From Cohnella pontilimi (GTDB taxonomy: Bacteria; Bacillota; Bacilli; Paenibacillales; Paenibacillaceae): DNA of 64,000 nt. Below the pieces are notes generated by a model. That model was not told the origin of the DNA. It did not search any database and was given only the letters and a program-made list of their open reading frames with translations. The stretch covers positions 496,001 to 560,000 of the forward strand of contig NZ_SUPK01000001.1 of the NCBI RefSeq assembly GCF_005049045.1, written 5' to 3'. Positions 17,734 to 25,641 of the stretch are shown one piece after another (position 1 is the stretch's first letter; each line of letters opens with the position of its first letter). A program made the translations under genes and the position numbers.

Positions 17734-19155
17734 TTAAGCCGTTACTTCGGATTTCATTTCCCACTCGCGTACGTCGACGAAACGTCCGGCAACGGCAGCA
17801 GCGGCGGCCATAGCCGGCGATACCAGATGCGTGCGGCCTCCGCGGCCTTGACGTCCTTCGAAGTTACGGTTGGAGGTCGACGCGCAGCGCTGTCCGGGCT
17901 GCAGAACGTCGGGGTTCATCGCCAGACACATGCTGCATCCGGCGTCGCGCCATTCAAATCCGGCTTCGGTGAAAATTTTGTCGAGGCCTTCCTTCTCCGC
18001 CTGCAGCTTCACTCGGCCGGAGCCCGGTACGACGATGGCGGTGACGTTCGGATTGACCGTGTAACCTTTGGCGACAGCGGCAGCCGCTCGAAGGTCCTCA
18101 ATCCGTCCGTTCGTGCAAGATCCGATGAACACATAGTCGATCGGAATTTCCGTCATGGGAGTGCCCGGTTTCAGGCCCATGTATTCCAGCGCAGCCGCTG
18201 CGGCCTTGCGCTCGTTCTCGGTCGGCAATTGTTCCGGCACCGGAACTTTCGACGTAATATCGGTGCCCATGCCCGGGCTGGTACCCCAGGTTACTTGCGG
18301 TACAAGCGTATCGACGTCGAAATCCACGACTTTGTCATAAACGGCGCCTTCATCCGTGCGAAGCGCGTTCCAGCGCTCGACGGCGCGGTCGAACTCGGCT
18401 CCCTGCGGCGCATACTCACGGCCGCGGAGATAGTTGTAAGTCTTCTCGTCCGGAGCGATCAAGCCCGCGCGGGCCCCCGCTTCAATGGACATATTGCATA
18501 CCGTCATGCGCTCTTCCATCGACAAGTCGCGAATGGCTTCCCCGGTATACTCCATTACATAGCCGGTTCCGAAGTCCGTGCCGTACTTGGCGATCAAACC
18601 GAGGATCATGTCTTTCGCCGTAATGCCCGGACGGCGCTTGCCGACGAAACGGACTTCCATTGTTTTCGGCTTCGCCTGCTGCAGACATTGGGTGGCCAGC
18701 ACGTGCTCCACTTCGCTCGTCCCGATGCCGAATGCCAGTGCTCCGAACGCGCCGTGCGTGGAGGTATGGCTGTCGCCGCAAACGATCGTTTTGCCGGGAG
18801 CCGTCAAACCGAGCTCCGGTCCCATCACGTGAACGACGCCTTGATCGAGGGTATTGAGGTCGTACAGCTTAACGCCGAATTCATTGGCGTTCTTCGTCAA
18901 GGTGTCAACCTGCTGTTTCGAAATCGGATCCGCAATGTTGAAGCGGTCCTTCGTCGGCACGTTGTGGTCCATCGTCGCGAACGTCAGGTCCGGACGGCGT
19001 ACTTTGCGGCCGCTCAGACGCAGGCCCTCGAACGCCTGCGGGGACGTCACTTCGTGAACGAGGTGCAGGTCGATATACAAAATGCTCGGCTTGCCCTCTT
19101 CCGCCATGATGACGTGATCGTTCCAAATTTTCTCGAACATCGTTTGTTTACTCAT
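17734..19155 (-). CDS. leuC: 3-isopropylmalate dehydratase large subunit
   Basis: Aconitase-family 4Fe-4S subunit (473 aa) that converts 2- to 3-isopropylmalate with LeuD. The cluster cysteines are visible in [14 protein letters not shown] and in [12 protein letters not shown], and [18 protein letters not shown] is the typical active-site block. A frame reaching upstream to 19197 exists, but ATG 19155 has a GGGGTGA ribosome site and gives the standard start [12 protein letters not shown] sigma-A-like promoter and a repeat that may bind the divergent LysR protein lie in the 117-base gap upstream. Confidence 0.95.
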   Translation of the reverse strand: MSKQTMFEKIWNDHVIMAEEGKPSILYIDLHLVHEVTSPQAFEGLRLSGRKVRRPDLTFATMDHNVPTKDRFNIADPISKQQVDTLTKNANEFGVKLYDLNTLDQGVVHVMGPELGLTAPGKTIVCGDSHTSTHGAFGALAFGIGTSEVEHVLATQCLQQAKPKTMEVRFVGKRRPGITAKDMILGLIAKYGTDFGTGYVMEYTGEAIRDLSMEERMTVCNMSIEAGARAGLIAPDEKTYNYLRGREYAPQGAEFDRAVERWNALRTDEGAVYDKVVDFDVDTLVPQVTWGTSPGMGTDITSKVPVPEQLPTENERKAAAAALEYMGLKPGTPMTEIPIDYVFIGSCTNGRIEDLRAAAAVAKGYTVNPNVTAIVVPGSGRVKLQAEKEGLDKIFTEAGFEWRDAGCSMCLAMNPDVLQPGQRCASTSNRNFEGRQGRGGRTHLVSPAMAAAAAVAGRFVDVREWEMKSEVTA

Positions 19156-19192
19156 GTTTTTCACCCCGAAAAGGTCTTTATTAATTGGATTT

Positions 19193-19247
19193 ATCATAGC
19201 ATTTCCTCGTTCATTGATCCAAGATATAATATCTATAATATTAATAG
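19193..19247 (-). promoter_or_regulatory. leuC promoter with tandem AT-rich repeat between leuC and lysR
   Basis: On the minus strand TTGGAT (19222..19217), an 18-base spacer and TATGAT (19198..19193) with an extended -10 TGC form a plausible sigma-A promoter for leuC. Immediately upstream of the -35 are two exact copies of TATAATAT separated by one C (19225-19241). That is where LysR activators usually bind. The copies may also serve as -10 elements for the plus-strand lysR gene. Confidence 0.55.
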
Positions 19248-19272
19248 TTCTGATCTATGAGGGGTGCTGTCT

Positions 19273-20172
19273 ATGGAATTCCGACAATTGCAATACGCCA
19301 TACAAATCGCCGCCGAGCGCAACTTCTCCCGCGCCGCGGAGAAGCTTCATATCGCCCAGCCGTCGCTCAGCCAGCAAATCTCGAAATTGGAAAAGGAACT
19401 GGGCGTGCTGCTGTTCAAACGCAGCACCAATTCCGTCGAGCTGACGCATGCCGGATCGGTGTTCGTGGGCAAAGCGCAGGAAATCGTGGATATGACCGAA
19501 CAGCTTCGCCGCGAAATGGAAGACATGGCCGATCTGCGCAAAGGACGGCTCGTCGTGGGCAGTCTGCAAATCACGGGCTCCCATGTCCTGCCGAACGTTC
19601 TGCCGGCTTTCCGCGACGCGTATCCGGACATCGAGGTCGTATTGGTGGAGGAAACGACCAAACGGCTGGAACAGCTCACCGCCTCGGGAGGCACAGACGT
19701 CAGCCTGCTTTCTTTGCCGCTCACCGAACCGTCTCTGGCTTATCGTCCGATCATTGAAGAGGAAATTTGTTTGGCCGTTCCGCCGGACCACCCGCTTGCT
19801 GCCGGCAGCAAAAAGCCCGTTCCGCTCGAGGATTTGCGAGATGAGCCGTTCATTTTGCTGAAAAAAGGGCAAGGCTTCCGCGCCATCGCCACCCGGCTTT
19901 GTTCGGACGCCGGCTTCGTGCCGAACGTCGTGTTCGAGAGCGGCAACATCGACACGGTGCAGGCGTTGGTTGCCGCCGGCATGGGCATCGCCTTCGTGCC
20001 CCGGATGATTGCGCGCAGCGATTGGCATGGCCGCTCGCCCATGTTTTTGTCCTTGGCCGGCCGCCCCACCCGTACGCTTGTGATCGCCTACCGCAAAGGC
20101 CGCTACTTGTCCAACGCCGCGGAAGCCTTTATCGAAACCTTCATGCGATATGCGGAGCAGTTTCCGAAATAA
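19273..20172 (+). CDS. LysR-family transcriptional regulator
   Basis: DNA-binding regulator of 299 aa. It has an N-terminal winged HTH (MEFRQLQYAIQIAAERNFSR, then LHIAQPSLSQQISKLEKELG) and a periplasmic-binding-protein-like effector domain from about residue 90. The ATG at 19273 follows GAGGGGTG with a 7-base gap; a GTG nine bases upstream is less well placed. It is divergent from leuC across 117 bases, the classic LysR layout, so leuCD is the most likely target and it may autoregulate. The effector cannot be read from sequence. The effector domain looks CynR/AlsR-like rather than LeuO-like. Confidence 0.92.
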   Translation: MEFRQLQYAIQIAAERNFSRAAEKLHIAQPSLSQQISKLEKELGVLLFKRSTNSVELTHAGSVFVGKAQEIVDMTEQLRREMEDMADLRKGRLVVGSLQITGSHVLPNVLPAFRDAYPDIEVVLVEETTKRLEQLTASGGTDVSLLSLPLTEPSLAYRPIIEEEICLAVPPDHPLAAGSKKPVPLEDLRDEPFILLKKGQGFRAIATRLCSDAGFVPNVVFESGNIDTVQALVAAGMGIAFVPRMIARSDWHGRSPMFLSLAGRPTRTLVIAYRKGRYLSNAAEAFIETFMRYAEQFPK

Positions 20173-20249
20173 AGCCGAGCTCTCCAAAAACCGGATCGAC
20201 GCGATCGGGATCGCGGAACGAAACGGCTGGCTCGATTGAAGCATACGAT

Positions 20250-20291
20250 AAACGGCCCAATGCGCATCCACGGATGCCGCCTGGGCCGTTT
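20250..20291. terminator. Bidirectional hairpin between lysR and mtnU
   Basis: A 10-bp perfect stem, AAACGGCCCA/TGGGCCGTTT, with a 22-base loop that itself contains GCATCC/GGATGC. It lies between the convergent lysR and mtnU genes and could stop transcription from both sides, although the T-tracts are short. Confidence 0.7.
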
Positions 20292-20297
20292 CGACGT

Positions 20298-21095
20298 TTA
20301 GAGGTACAAGTTCGGACGGCGATCTTCGAATACCGGAATACGGCCGCGTACTTCTTCCACAAGCGAGATGTCGATTTCCGCCCGCAAAATCGTCTCTTCT
20401 TCTCCCGCCTCCGCGATCACTTCCCCCCACGGATCGATGACCATCGAATGGCCGAAAAAACTGGAGCCGCCGCTTTCGCCCACCGTGTTGCAGGAAACGA
20501 CGAACATCTGATTCTCGATCGCGCGGGCCTGCAGCAGCGTCCGCCAATGATGCAGACGGGGGTGCGGCCATTCGGCCGGCACGAACAAGATTTGGGCCCC
20601 TCCCAATGCCAGTTTCCGCGCCAGTTCCGGGAATCGGATGTCATAACAGATCATCGCCGCTGCCGGCACACCGTCCAGCTCGAACCGTCCTTCCCGTTCT
20701 CCTGCGAGGAGATGCTGGTGCTCGTTCATAAGCCGGAACAAGTGGATCTTTGAATATTCCGCAATCTCCGTGCCGCTCCTGTCAAATACGTGAATCGTAT
20801 TCGTCACGCCTTCCGCCCGTTTCTCCGCGACGGAACCCGCGACCACCGTAACGCTGTGCTTGCGGCAAAACGCCGAGACTACCGCTTTCGTTCGCTCCCC
20901 CCGCGGGTCCGCAAGTTCTCCGATCCGGTCCAGCGCATAGCCGGTATTCCACATTTCCGGCAGCACGAGCACATCCGGCTTGAACTCACCCGCCACGACC
21001 TCTTCCATTCGGCGTTCCATTTTCGCGAAATTGCTTTCCGGATTTCCGGCTTCGATGTTCATTTGAATCAATGCAAGACGCAGTGAATGGGCCAC
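20298..21095 (-). CDS. mtnU: Carbon-nitrogen hydrolase, probable omega-amidase MtnU
   Basis: Nitrilase-superfamily amidase of 265 aa. The Glu-Lys-Cys triad is visible in VLPEMWNTG, EYSKIHLF and AMICYDIRFPE. In Bacillus subtilis MtnU (YkrU) is encoded with the methionine-salvage aminotransferase, and omega-amidases hydrolyse the 2-oxo-glutaramate left by glutamine transamination. The same pairing is seen here, since mtnE lies divergently 156 bases away. The start is taken as GTG 21095 behind GGGAG; an ATG at 21164 would add an unconserved 23-residue leader. Confidence 0.85.
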   Translation of the reverse strand: MAHSLRLALIQMNIEAGNPESNFAKMERRMEEVVAGEFKPDVLVLPEMWNTGYALDRIGELADPRGERTKAVVSAFCRKHSVTVVAGSVAEKRAEGVTNTIHVFDRSGTEIAEYSKIHLFRLMNEHQHLLAGEREGRFELDGVPAAAMICYDIRFPELARKLALGGAQILFVPAEWPHPRLHHWRTLLQARAIENQMFVVSCNTVGESGGSSFFGHSMVIDPWGEVIAEAGEEETILRAEIDISLVEEVRGRIPVFEDRRPNLYL

Positions 21096-21185
21096 GCGAT
21101 CATCTCCCGAATCGATCAGACTGAATGCTCTCATCGTACTCCATCCGCCATCGCTCGGCAACACGGGCTTCCCGGGGCTTTTCCA

Positions 21186-21214
21186 TTGCCGTCGCCACCG
21201 CTTTGTGCTACATT
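21186..21214 (+). promoter_or_regulatory. Candidate sigma-A promoter for mtnE
   Basis: TTGCCG, a 17-base spacer and TACATT lie 38 bases upstream of the mtnE start codon. No SAM-riboswitch (S-box) core could be recognised in this 156-base interval, unlike the mtn genes of Bacillus subtilis. Confidence 0.45.
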
Positions 21215-21251
21215 CATCCTAGTCTTTTTTCTTACGGAGCGTGACCGAACC

Positions 21252-22427
21252 ATGAGTTTCCCGATCTTACCCGCAGAGCGTCTTCGGAAGCTCCCCGAAC
21301 AATTTTTCGCCACCTTGGTGGCCAAAGCGAACGCACGGATCGCGCTCGGACGCGACGTCATTAACCTGGGTCAGGGCAACCCCGACCTGCCGACTCCCGC
21401 TCCGATCGTCGCATCTCTGCAGCGCGCCGCAGAGAATCCAGCTTATCACAAATACCCGCCGTTTCGAGGTTTTCCGTTCCTCAAGCAAGCGGTGGCGCAA
21501 CGATATGGCGAAGACTATGGCGTGGAGTTGGATCCGGAAACCGAAGTAGCGATCCTCTTTGGCGGCAAAACCGGCTTGGTGGAAATCAGCCAGTGCCTGC
21601 TGAACCCCGGAGATGTGTGCCTCGTGCCGGATCCCGGTTATCCCGATTACTGGTCGGGCGTCGCGATGGCGGAGGCCGAAATGGTTTTTATGCCGCTGCT
21701 GGCGAAGAACAGCTTTTTGCCGGATTACTCCCAATTGCCTAGCGAAGAGCTGGGGCGAGCGAAGCTGATGTTCCTCAACTACCCGAACAATCCGACGTCG
21801 GCGACGGCGACTCCCGCCTTCTACGAAGAAACCGTGGCGTTCGCCCGGCAGCACGGCATCGTCGTGGCGAGCGATTTCGCTTACGGCGGCATCGGCTTTG
21901 ACGGCAAACGCCCGGTCAGCTTCTTGGAAACGCCAGGCGCGAAAGAGGTCGGAGTCGAGTTTTACACGATGTCCAAAACGTACAACATGGCCGGCTGGCG
22001 CGTAGGCTTTGCGCTCGGCAACCGGGAAGTCGTGTCGATGTTGAATTTGATTCAGGACCATTACTATTGCAGCCTGTTCGGCGGCATTCAAGAAGCGGCG
22101 GCCGAAGCGCTCACCGGCCCGCAGAACTCGGTGGCGGAATTGGTCGCGACGTATGAACACCGTCGCGATGCCCTGTTCGTTGCGCTGGAGCGGATCGGCT
22201 GGAAAGCGGACAAGCCGGCCGGCTCGTTTTTCTGCTGGCTTCCGGTTCCGGGAGGCTACACGTCAATATCGTTCGCCAACCTGCTGCTCGAGCAGGCCGA
22301 TGTCGTCGTCGCTCCCGGCAGCGGCTTCGGAGCCGCCGGAGAAGGATACGTCAGGCTGGGGCTGCTCGCTCCGGAAGAACGGCTGGTCGAAGCCGTCGAA
22401 AGGATCGGCCGGCTTGGCTTATTCTAA
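21252..22427 (+). CDS. mtnE: PLP-dependent aminotransferase of methionine salvage
   Basis: Class I/II aminotransferase of 391 aa, predicted to convert 2-oxo-4-methylthiobutyrate to methionine, the last step of the salvage pathway. It closely resembles Bacillus YkrV: KLPEQFFATLVAK, VINLGQGNPDLPTP and HKYPPFRGFPFL. The PLP Lys is in MSKTYNMAGWRVGFA, the cofactor-binding Asn and Tyr are in YPNNPTSA and DFAYGG, and the C-terminal carboxylate-binding Arg is in GYVRLGLLA. The ATG at 21252 has GGAG 12 bases upstream, rather far. The last 9 bases overlap the 3' end of the convergent kinase gene. Confidence 0.9.
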   Translation: MSFPILPAERLRKLPEQFFATLVAKANARIALGRDVINLGQGNPDLPTPAPIVASLQRAAENPAYHKYPPFRGFPFLKQAVAQRYGEDYGVELDPETEVAILFGGKTGLVEISQCLLNPGDVCLVPDPGYPDYWSGVAMAEAEMVFMPLLAKNSFLPDYSQLPSEELGRAKLMFLNYPNNPTSATATPAFYEETVAFARQHGIVVASDFAYGGIGFDGKRPVSFLETPGAKEVGVEFYTMSKTYNMAGWRVGFALGNREVVSMLNLIQDHYYCSLFGGIQEAAAEALTGPQNSVAELVATYEHRRDALFVALERIGWKADKPAGSFFCWLPVPGGYTSISFANLLLEQADVVVAPGSGFGAAGEGYVRLGLLAPEERLVEAVERIGRLGLF

Positions 22428-25283
22428 AGAGCCGTTTGGGCCGGTCTCCCCGAGAATCCGGAGGAGCATCTCCGCGAGCTTACCGGGTGGATACGGCTTC
22501 ACCAAGTAACCGGCTACGCCGCTTTCCCTCCCTTTGTCCTGCTCTTCCAAAGCGCTGGACACGATGACAGGCACATTCCGCAGTTCCTCGGCAGCCTTCA
22601 TTCGATCGATCAGGCGCCACCCGCTGGACTGATCCTCCAGCATCAGATCCACGACGACCGCAGCCGGCCGGTTCCCGCGAACAGCGAGCCAGCCGGCTTC
22701 GCCATTATCGCAAGCTTCCACGTGATAGCCATTTTCCCGCAGTTCTTCACTCAGCATCTCAGCCATGCTGGGGTCATTCTCGACCAGCACAATGCGGTTC
22801 TTCCCGGCTTGCTCGCGGGCGGCGGAAGCCTCTTCTTCCCCCGACGCCATGGAAAGCTCATTTTCCACCGCCGGCAGCACAACCGTAAAGGTGCTTCCCC
22901 CGCCTAACACGGATTTCACTTCTACGGTTCCCTGATGTCGTTCCACGATTTCTTTCACGATGGCCAGCCCAAGTCCGGTACCACCGATTTCGCGGCGGTC
23001 GCTGTTGTCGACCCGGGCAAATTTCTCGAACAACCGGCCTTTCGCTTCCTCCGGAATGCCGAGCCCTTCGTCCTGCACTTCGATCCGGATGCAGCCCCTG
23101 TCCCTGCTGCAGCGGATATCGACGTTGCCCCCTTCGGGCGAATATTTCACCGCGTTGCCGAGAAGATTGACGAGCACTTGCCGCAGTTTCTCTTCGTCTC
23201 CAAGCACGACGGCAGTTGGGAGCGTCCGGTGGAACGTCAGACGATGTCTATTGGTTACCGCTTGCTGCTGCTTGGTCAAGCCGTTCAGAATCGGAACCAA
23301 GTCCACCGGCTTCATGTCGTACGTTTGTTTGCCGGATTCCATCCGCTGCAAATCCAGAAAATCGTTGATCAGATTCGTCAGCCGCAGCGCTTCCCGATGG
23401 ATCGTCGTGACGTATTTCCGCCTGCGTTCGGGAGACATTTCCCTGTGAAGAAGCAGCTCCGCAAATCCGAGCACGCTGGCCAACGGCGTGCGCAATTCAT
23501 GGCTGACCGTGCTGACGAATTCCGATTTCATCCGGTCCACTTCATGTTCTTTGGTGATGTCGCGATGAACAAACAAAGTGCCGGTTCGCACTCCATTATG
23601 ATATAGCGGCTCGAAGTAAAGCTCGATGATCCGCTCGTCAGGTCCGCTAACGGCATATCTCATCATTTTATGGCTCGCATTCTCCGTGAGGGCTTCCCGG
23701 ATAAACGCTTCAACCCGTTCGGGCTCTTCGGTGTGTGTTCGCATGAATGAAATATGGCTTGCGAAAGAGGTGCGATCGAAATCGATCGTTTTCGGATCCA
23801 CGCCCAAAATTTCACCCATTTTGGCGTTTATCTGGAGAACTCTGCCGTCTGCGTCCGTAAGCTGCACGCCTGTATGCATGACATCGAGAACGTCCATAAT
23901 CATTTGATTTCGGTGCATGACCGTTTCGTGCAATTTCAGCTTACTAAGCGCAAGAGAGATCTGGGAGGCGTAACCGGCAAATTCCTCCTGCTCTTTGTCC
24001 GAAATCGGCTTGCCTACACGAGTCAGGATCAGACAAGCTGCCGGCTGCTCTTTCTCATCCCACACCGGCACGAACAAGTCGTATCCCCGCATCGCTTCTT
24101 CCAAATATCCGCGTTCTGCTTCGGAGACTTCCCGCTCCCTGATATAAGGCCGCCGCATTTGCACGGCACGCTGCAGACCCCCGTCGCGCACACGCTGCGC
24201 TGCTCGGGCGGCTTCGCTTTCTCCCATACCGAAAGACGCATAAGCCGGAGGATTGTCGAGCGTCACGATGACACCCTTTTCCATGCCGCTCATTTCGGTC
24301 AATTTACGAATCGCTCGTTCGAGCAGATCCCGTTTAGCGTCGGTGTTGGACAACATTTTCGTAAAACGGTTCAGCGTGAGAAGATACGCTTCATTCTGTT
24401 CCATTTTACCGAGCGCGGTTTGCAGTTCGTCCTGTTGGGCTTGCAGCTCTTCTTGCTGGGCGAACAATTCTTCGTTTTGTGCGGTCAATTCCTCTTCGTT
24501 TTCCTGGATGTCATGAATCATCCGTTTGAGCGCCCGGGTTAGAATGCCGACCTCGTCCGGTCTTTCCGTCAGAGATGCGGGGAACTCCATTCGATCGCCG
24601 CCAGAGGTCAGTCTGGCCAATGACGTAATAGGCCCGCTGATGTCTTTGGACAGCATACGCGCCATGTAAAGCTGCAGGAATAAGATGATCAAAATATAAC
24701 CGACAAAGTAAGCCCCTTGAACAACAAGGCTGCGTATCTGCCTGTCGCTCTCGGTAACAAGCAGCCGTTCGGCCTGCTTTTTGGCAAGCCGAGCTTCTTG
24801 CAGCAACGTGTTGATCGGATTGACGCCGTTCGTATAAACCAAGTCCTTCAGCGACTCGAAATCTCTTTTGTCCGCCAAGGCGAGTCCTTTCGAAAGGGTG
24901 GTGCGAAAATATTTATCGAAGAAAGCGTCCACTTTGTCCGTAAGATCGGCTTCAGCAGGGGTCAACGGATACGTTCTTAGTTTAGCCAGCGTCGAATTCA
25001 ATTGATCCCGCGCGGTGAAGATGCCCTTATAATCCAGCTTGTCGAGGAAGATATAGTAACCGCGCGTCTTCATTATGATTTCGTTCGAATGGTCGGCCAT
25101 ATCGGTTATGAGCAACAGTTTATCCTGAACTTCTTTGATGCTGATCTCGTAAGAACGGTAGGTGTCGTAAGCCCTCCAAAGAACGAAAGAGGAGCCCAGC
25201 ACCACGAGGGAAAGCCCAAGGAACAGCATCGTTTGAAACCGACGCTTGATGCTCTTGCGGATATACCGCCCCAAGTTAAGCAT
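22419..25283 (-). CDS. Hybrid sensor histidine kinase (HAMP-GAF-PAS-HisKA-HATPase-REC)
   Basis: Membrane sensor of 954 aa. Two membrane spans (about residues 17-38 and 190-210) enclose an extracellular four-helix-type sensor of about 150 residues. HAMP (208-262), a Glu/Gln-rich coiled coil (260-300), GAF (305-455), PAS (460-580), HisKA with phospho-acceptor His595 in VSHELRTP, HATPase_c with Asn710, DEGLGIP and GGTGLGLAI, and a C-terminal receiver with Asp879 (VVVDLM) follow. Because it ends in a receiver, phosphate probably passes on through an HPt domain, and the first gene of this operon encodes one. The ATG at 25283 overlaps the preceding receiver gene by 8 bases. Last gene of the six-gene operon. 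Confidence 0.93.
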   Translation of the reverse strand: MLNLGRYIRKSIKRRFQTMLFLGLSLVVLGSSFVLWRAYDTYRSYEISIKEVQDKLLLITDMADHSNEIIMKTRGYYIFLDKLDYKGIFTARDQLNSTLAKLRTYPLTPAEADLTDKVDAFFDKYFRTTLSKGLALADKRDFESLKDLVYTNGVNPINTLLQEARLAKKQAERLLVTESDRQIRSLVVQGAYFVGYILIILFLQLYMARMLSKDISGPITSLARLTSGGDRMEFPASLTERPDEVGILTRALKRMIHDIQENEEELTAQNEELFAQQEELQAQQDELQTALGKMEQNEAYLLTLNRFTKMLSNTDAKRDLLERAIRKLTEMSGMEKGVIVTLDNPPAYASFGMGESEAARAAQRVRDGGLQRAVQMRRPYIREREVSEAERGYLEEAMRGYDLFVPVWDEKEQPAACLILTRVGKPISDKEQEEFAGYASQISLALSKLKLHETVMHRNQMIMDVLDVMHTGVQLTDADGRVLQINAKMGEILGVDPKTIDFDRTSFASHISFMRTHTEEPERVEAFIREALTENASHKMMRYAVSGPDERIIELYFEPLYHNGVRTGTLFVHRDITKEHEVDRMKSEFVSTVSHELRTPLASVLGFAELLLHREMSPERRRKYVTTIHREALRLTNLINDFLDLQRMESGKQTYDMKPVDLVPILNGLTKQQQAVTNRHRLTFHRTLPTAVVLGDEEKLRQVLVNLLGNAVKYSPEGGNVDIRCSRDRGCIRIEVQDEGLGIPEEAKGRLFEKFARVDNSDRREIGGTGLGLAIVKEIVERHQGTVEVKSVLGGGSTFTVVLPAVENELSMASGEEEASAAREQAGKNRIVLVENDPSMAEMLSEELRENGYHVEACDNGEAGWLAVRGNRPAAVVVDLMLEDQSSGWRLIDRMKAAEELRNVPVIVSSALEEQDKGRESGVAGYLVKPYPPGKLAEMLLRILGETGPNGSLE

Positions 25284-25641
25284 TCAACAACTCCTCAACT
25301 TTTCCGATCAAAGCCAGCGGACTGAACGGCTTGGACATGAAAGCATCCGCTCCGGCGTCCATGACATGGTTTTGTTCCGTCTGCTGATTTTTGGCGGAGA
25401 GCATGAGCACACGCGAGGAAGCATGCTCCGGCATGGAACGCAGACGCTCAATGACCTCCAGCCCGGTCAGCTTCGGCATCATATGATCCAGAATGATCAA
25501 GTCGTAGCGGTTAACGGAAATTTTCCGCAGCGCTTCCTCGCCGTCGCAAGCGACGTCCATGACATGTCCCTCTTCTTCCAACGTATCGACAATCAGCATC
25601 CGCAGCGCTTCTTCATCTTCCGCAAGCAGCAATCGGGCCAT
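25276..25641 (-). CDS. Stand-alone receiver (CheY-like) response regulator
   Basis: Single receiver domain of 121 aa with no output domain. The acidic pocket is LLLAEDEEAL, the phospho-acceptor is Asp52 in LIILDHMMP, and the conserved Thr/Ser and Lys are in VLMLSAK and FMSKPFS. It starts at the TAATG junction with the glycosidase-like gene and overlaps the kinase start by 8 bases, so it is made in step with both. With no DNA-binding part, it should act by protein contact or as a phosphate shuttle or sink within the relay encoded here. Confidence 0.93.
   Translation of the reverse strand: MARLLLAEDEEALRMLIVDTLEEEGHVMDVACDGEEALRKISVNRYDLIILDHMMPKLTGLEVIERLRSMPEHASSRVLMLSAKNQQTEQNHVMDAGADAFMSKPFSPLALIGKVEELLNA

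Noticed and set aside
17617..19260. Long plus-strand open frame (547 codons) opposite leuC
   Set aside because: Arg/His-rich, no domain, lies wholly antisense to leuC and leuD; long antisense frames are expected in GC-rich coding DNA.
19255..20571. Minus-strand frame of 438 codons opposite lysR
   Set aside because: Antisense to a clear LysR gene, low-complexity Arg/Gly/Glu content and no ribosome site.
21096..21251. SAM riboswitch (S-box) upstream of mtnE or mtnU
   Set aside because: I looked for the conserved S-box core and terminator pair expected from Bacillus mtn genes and found neither; only a plain promoter is visible.
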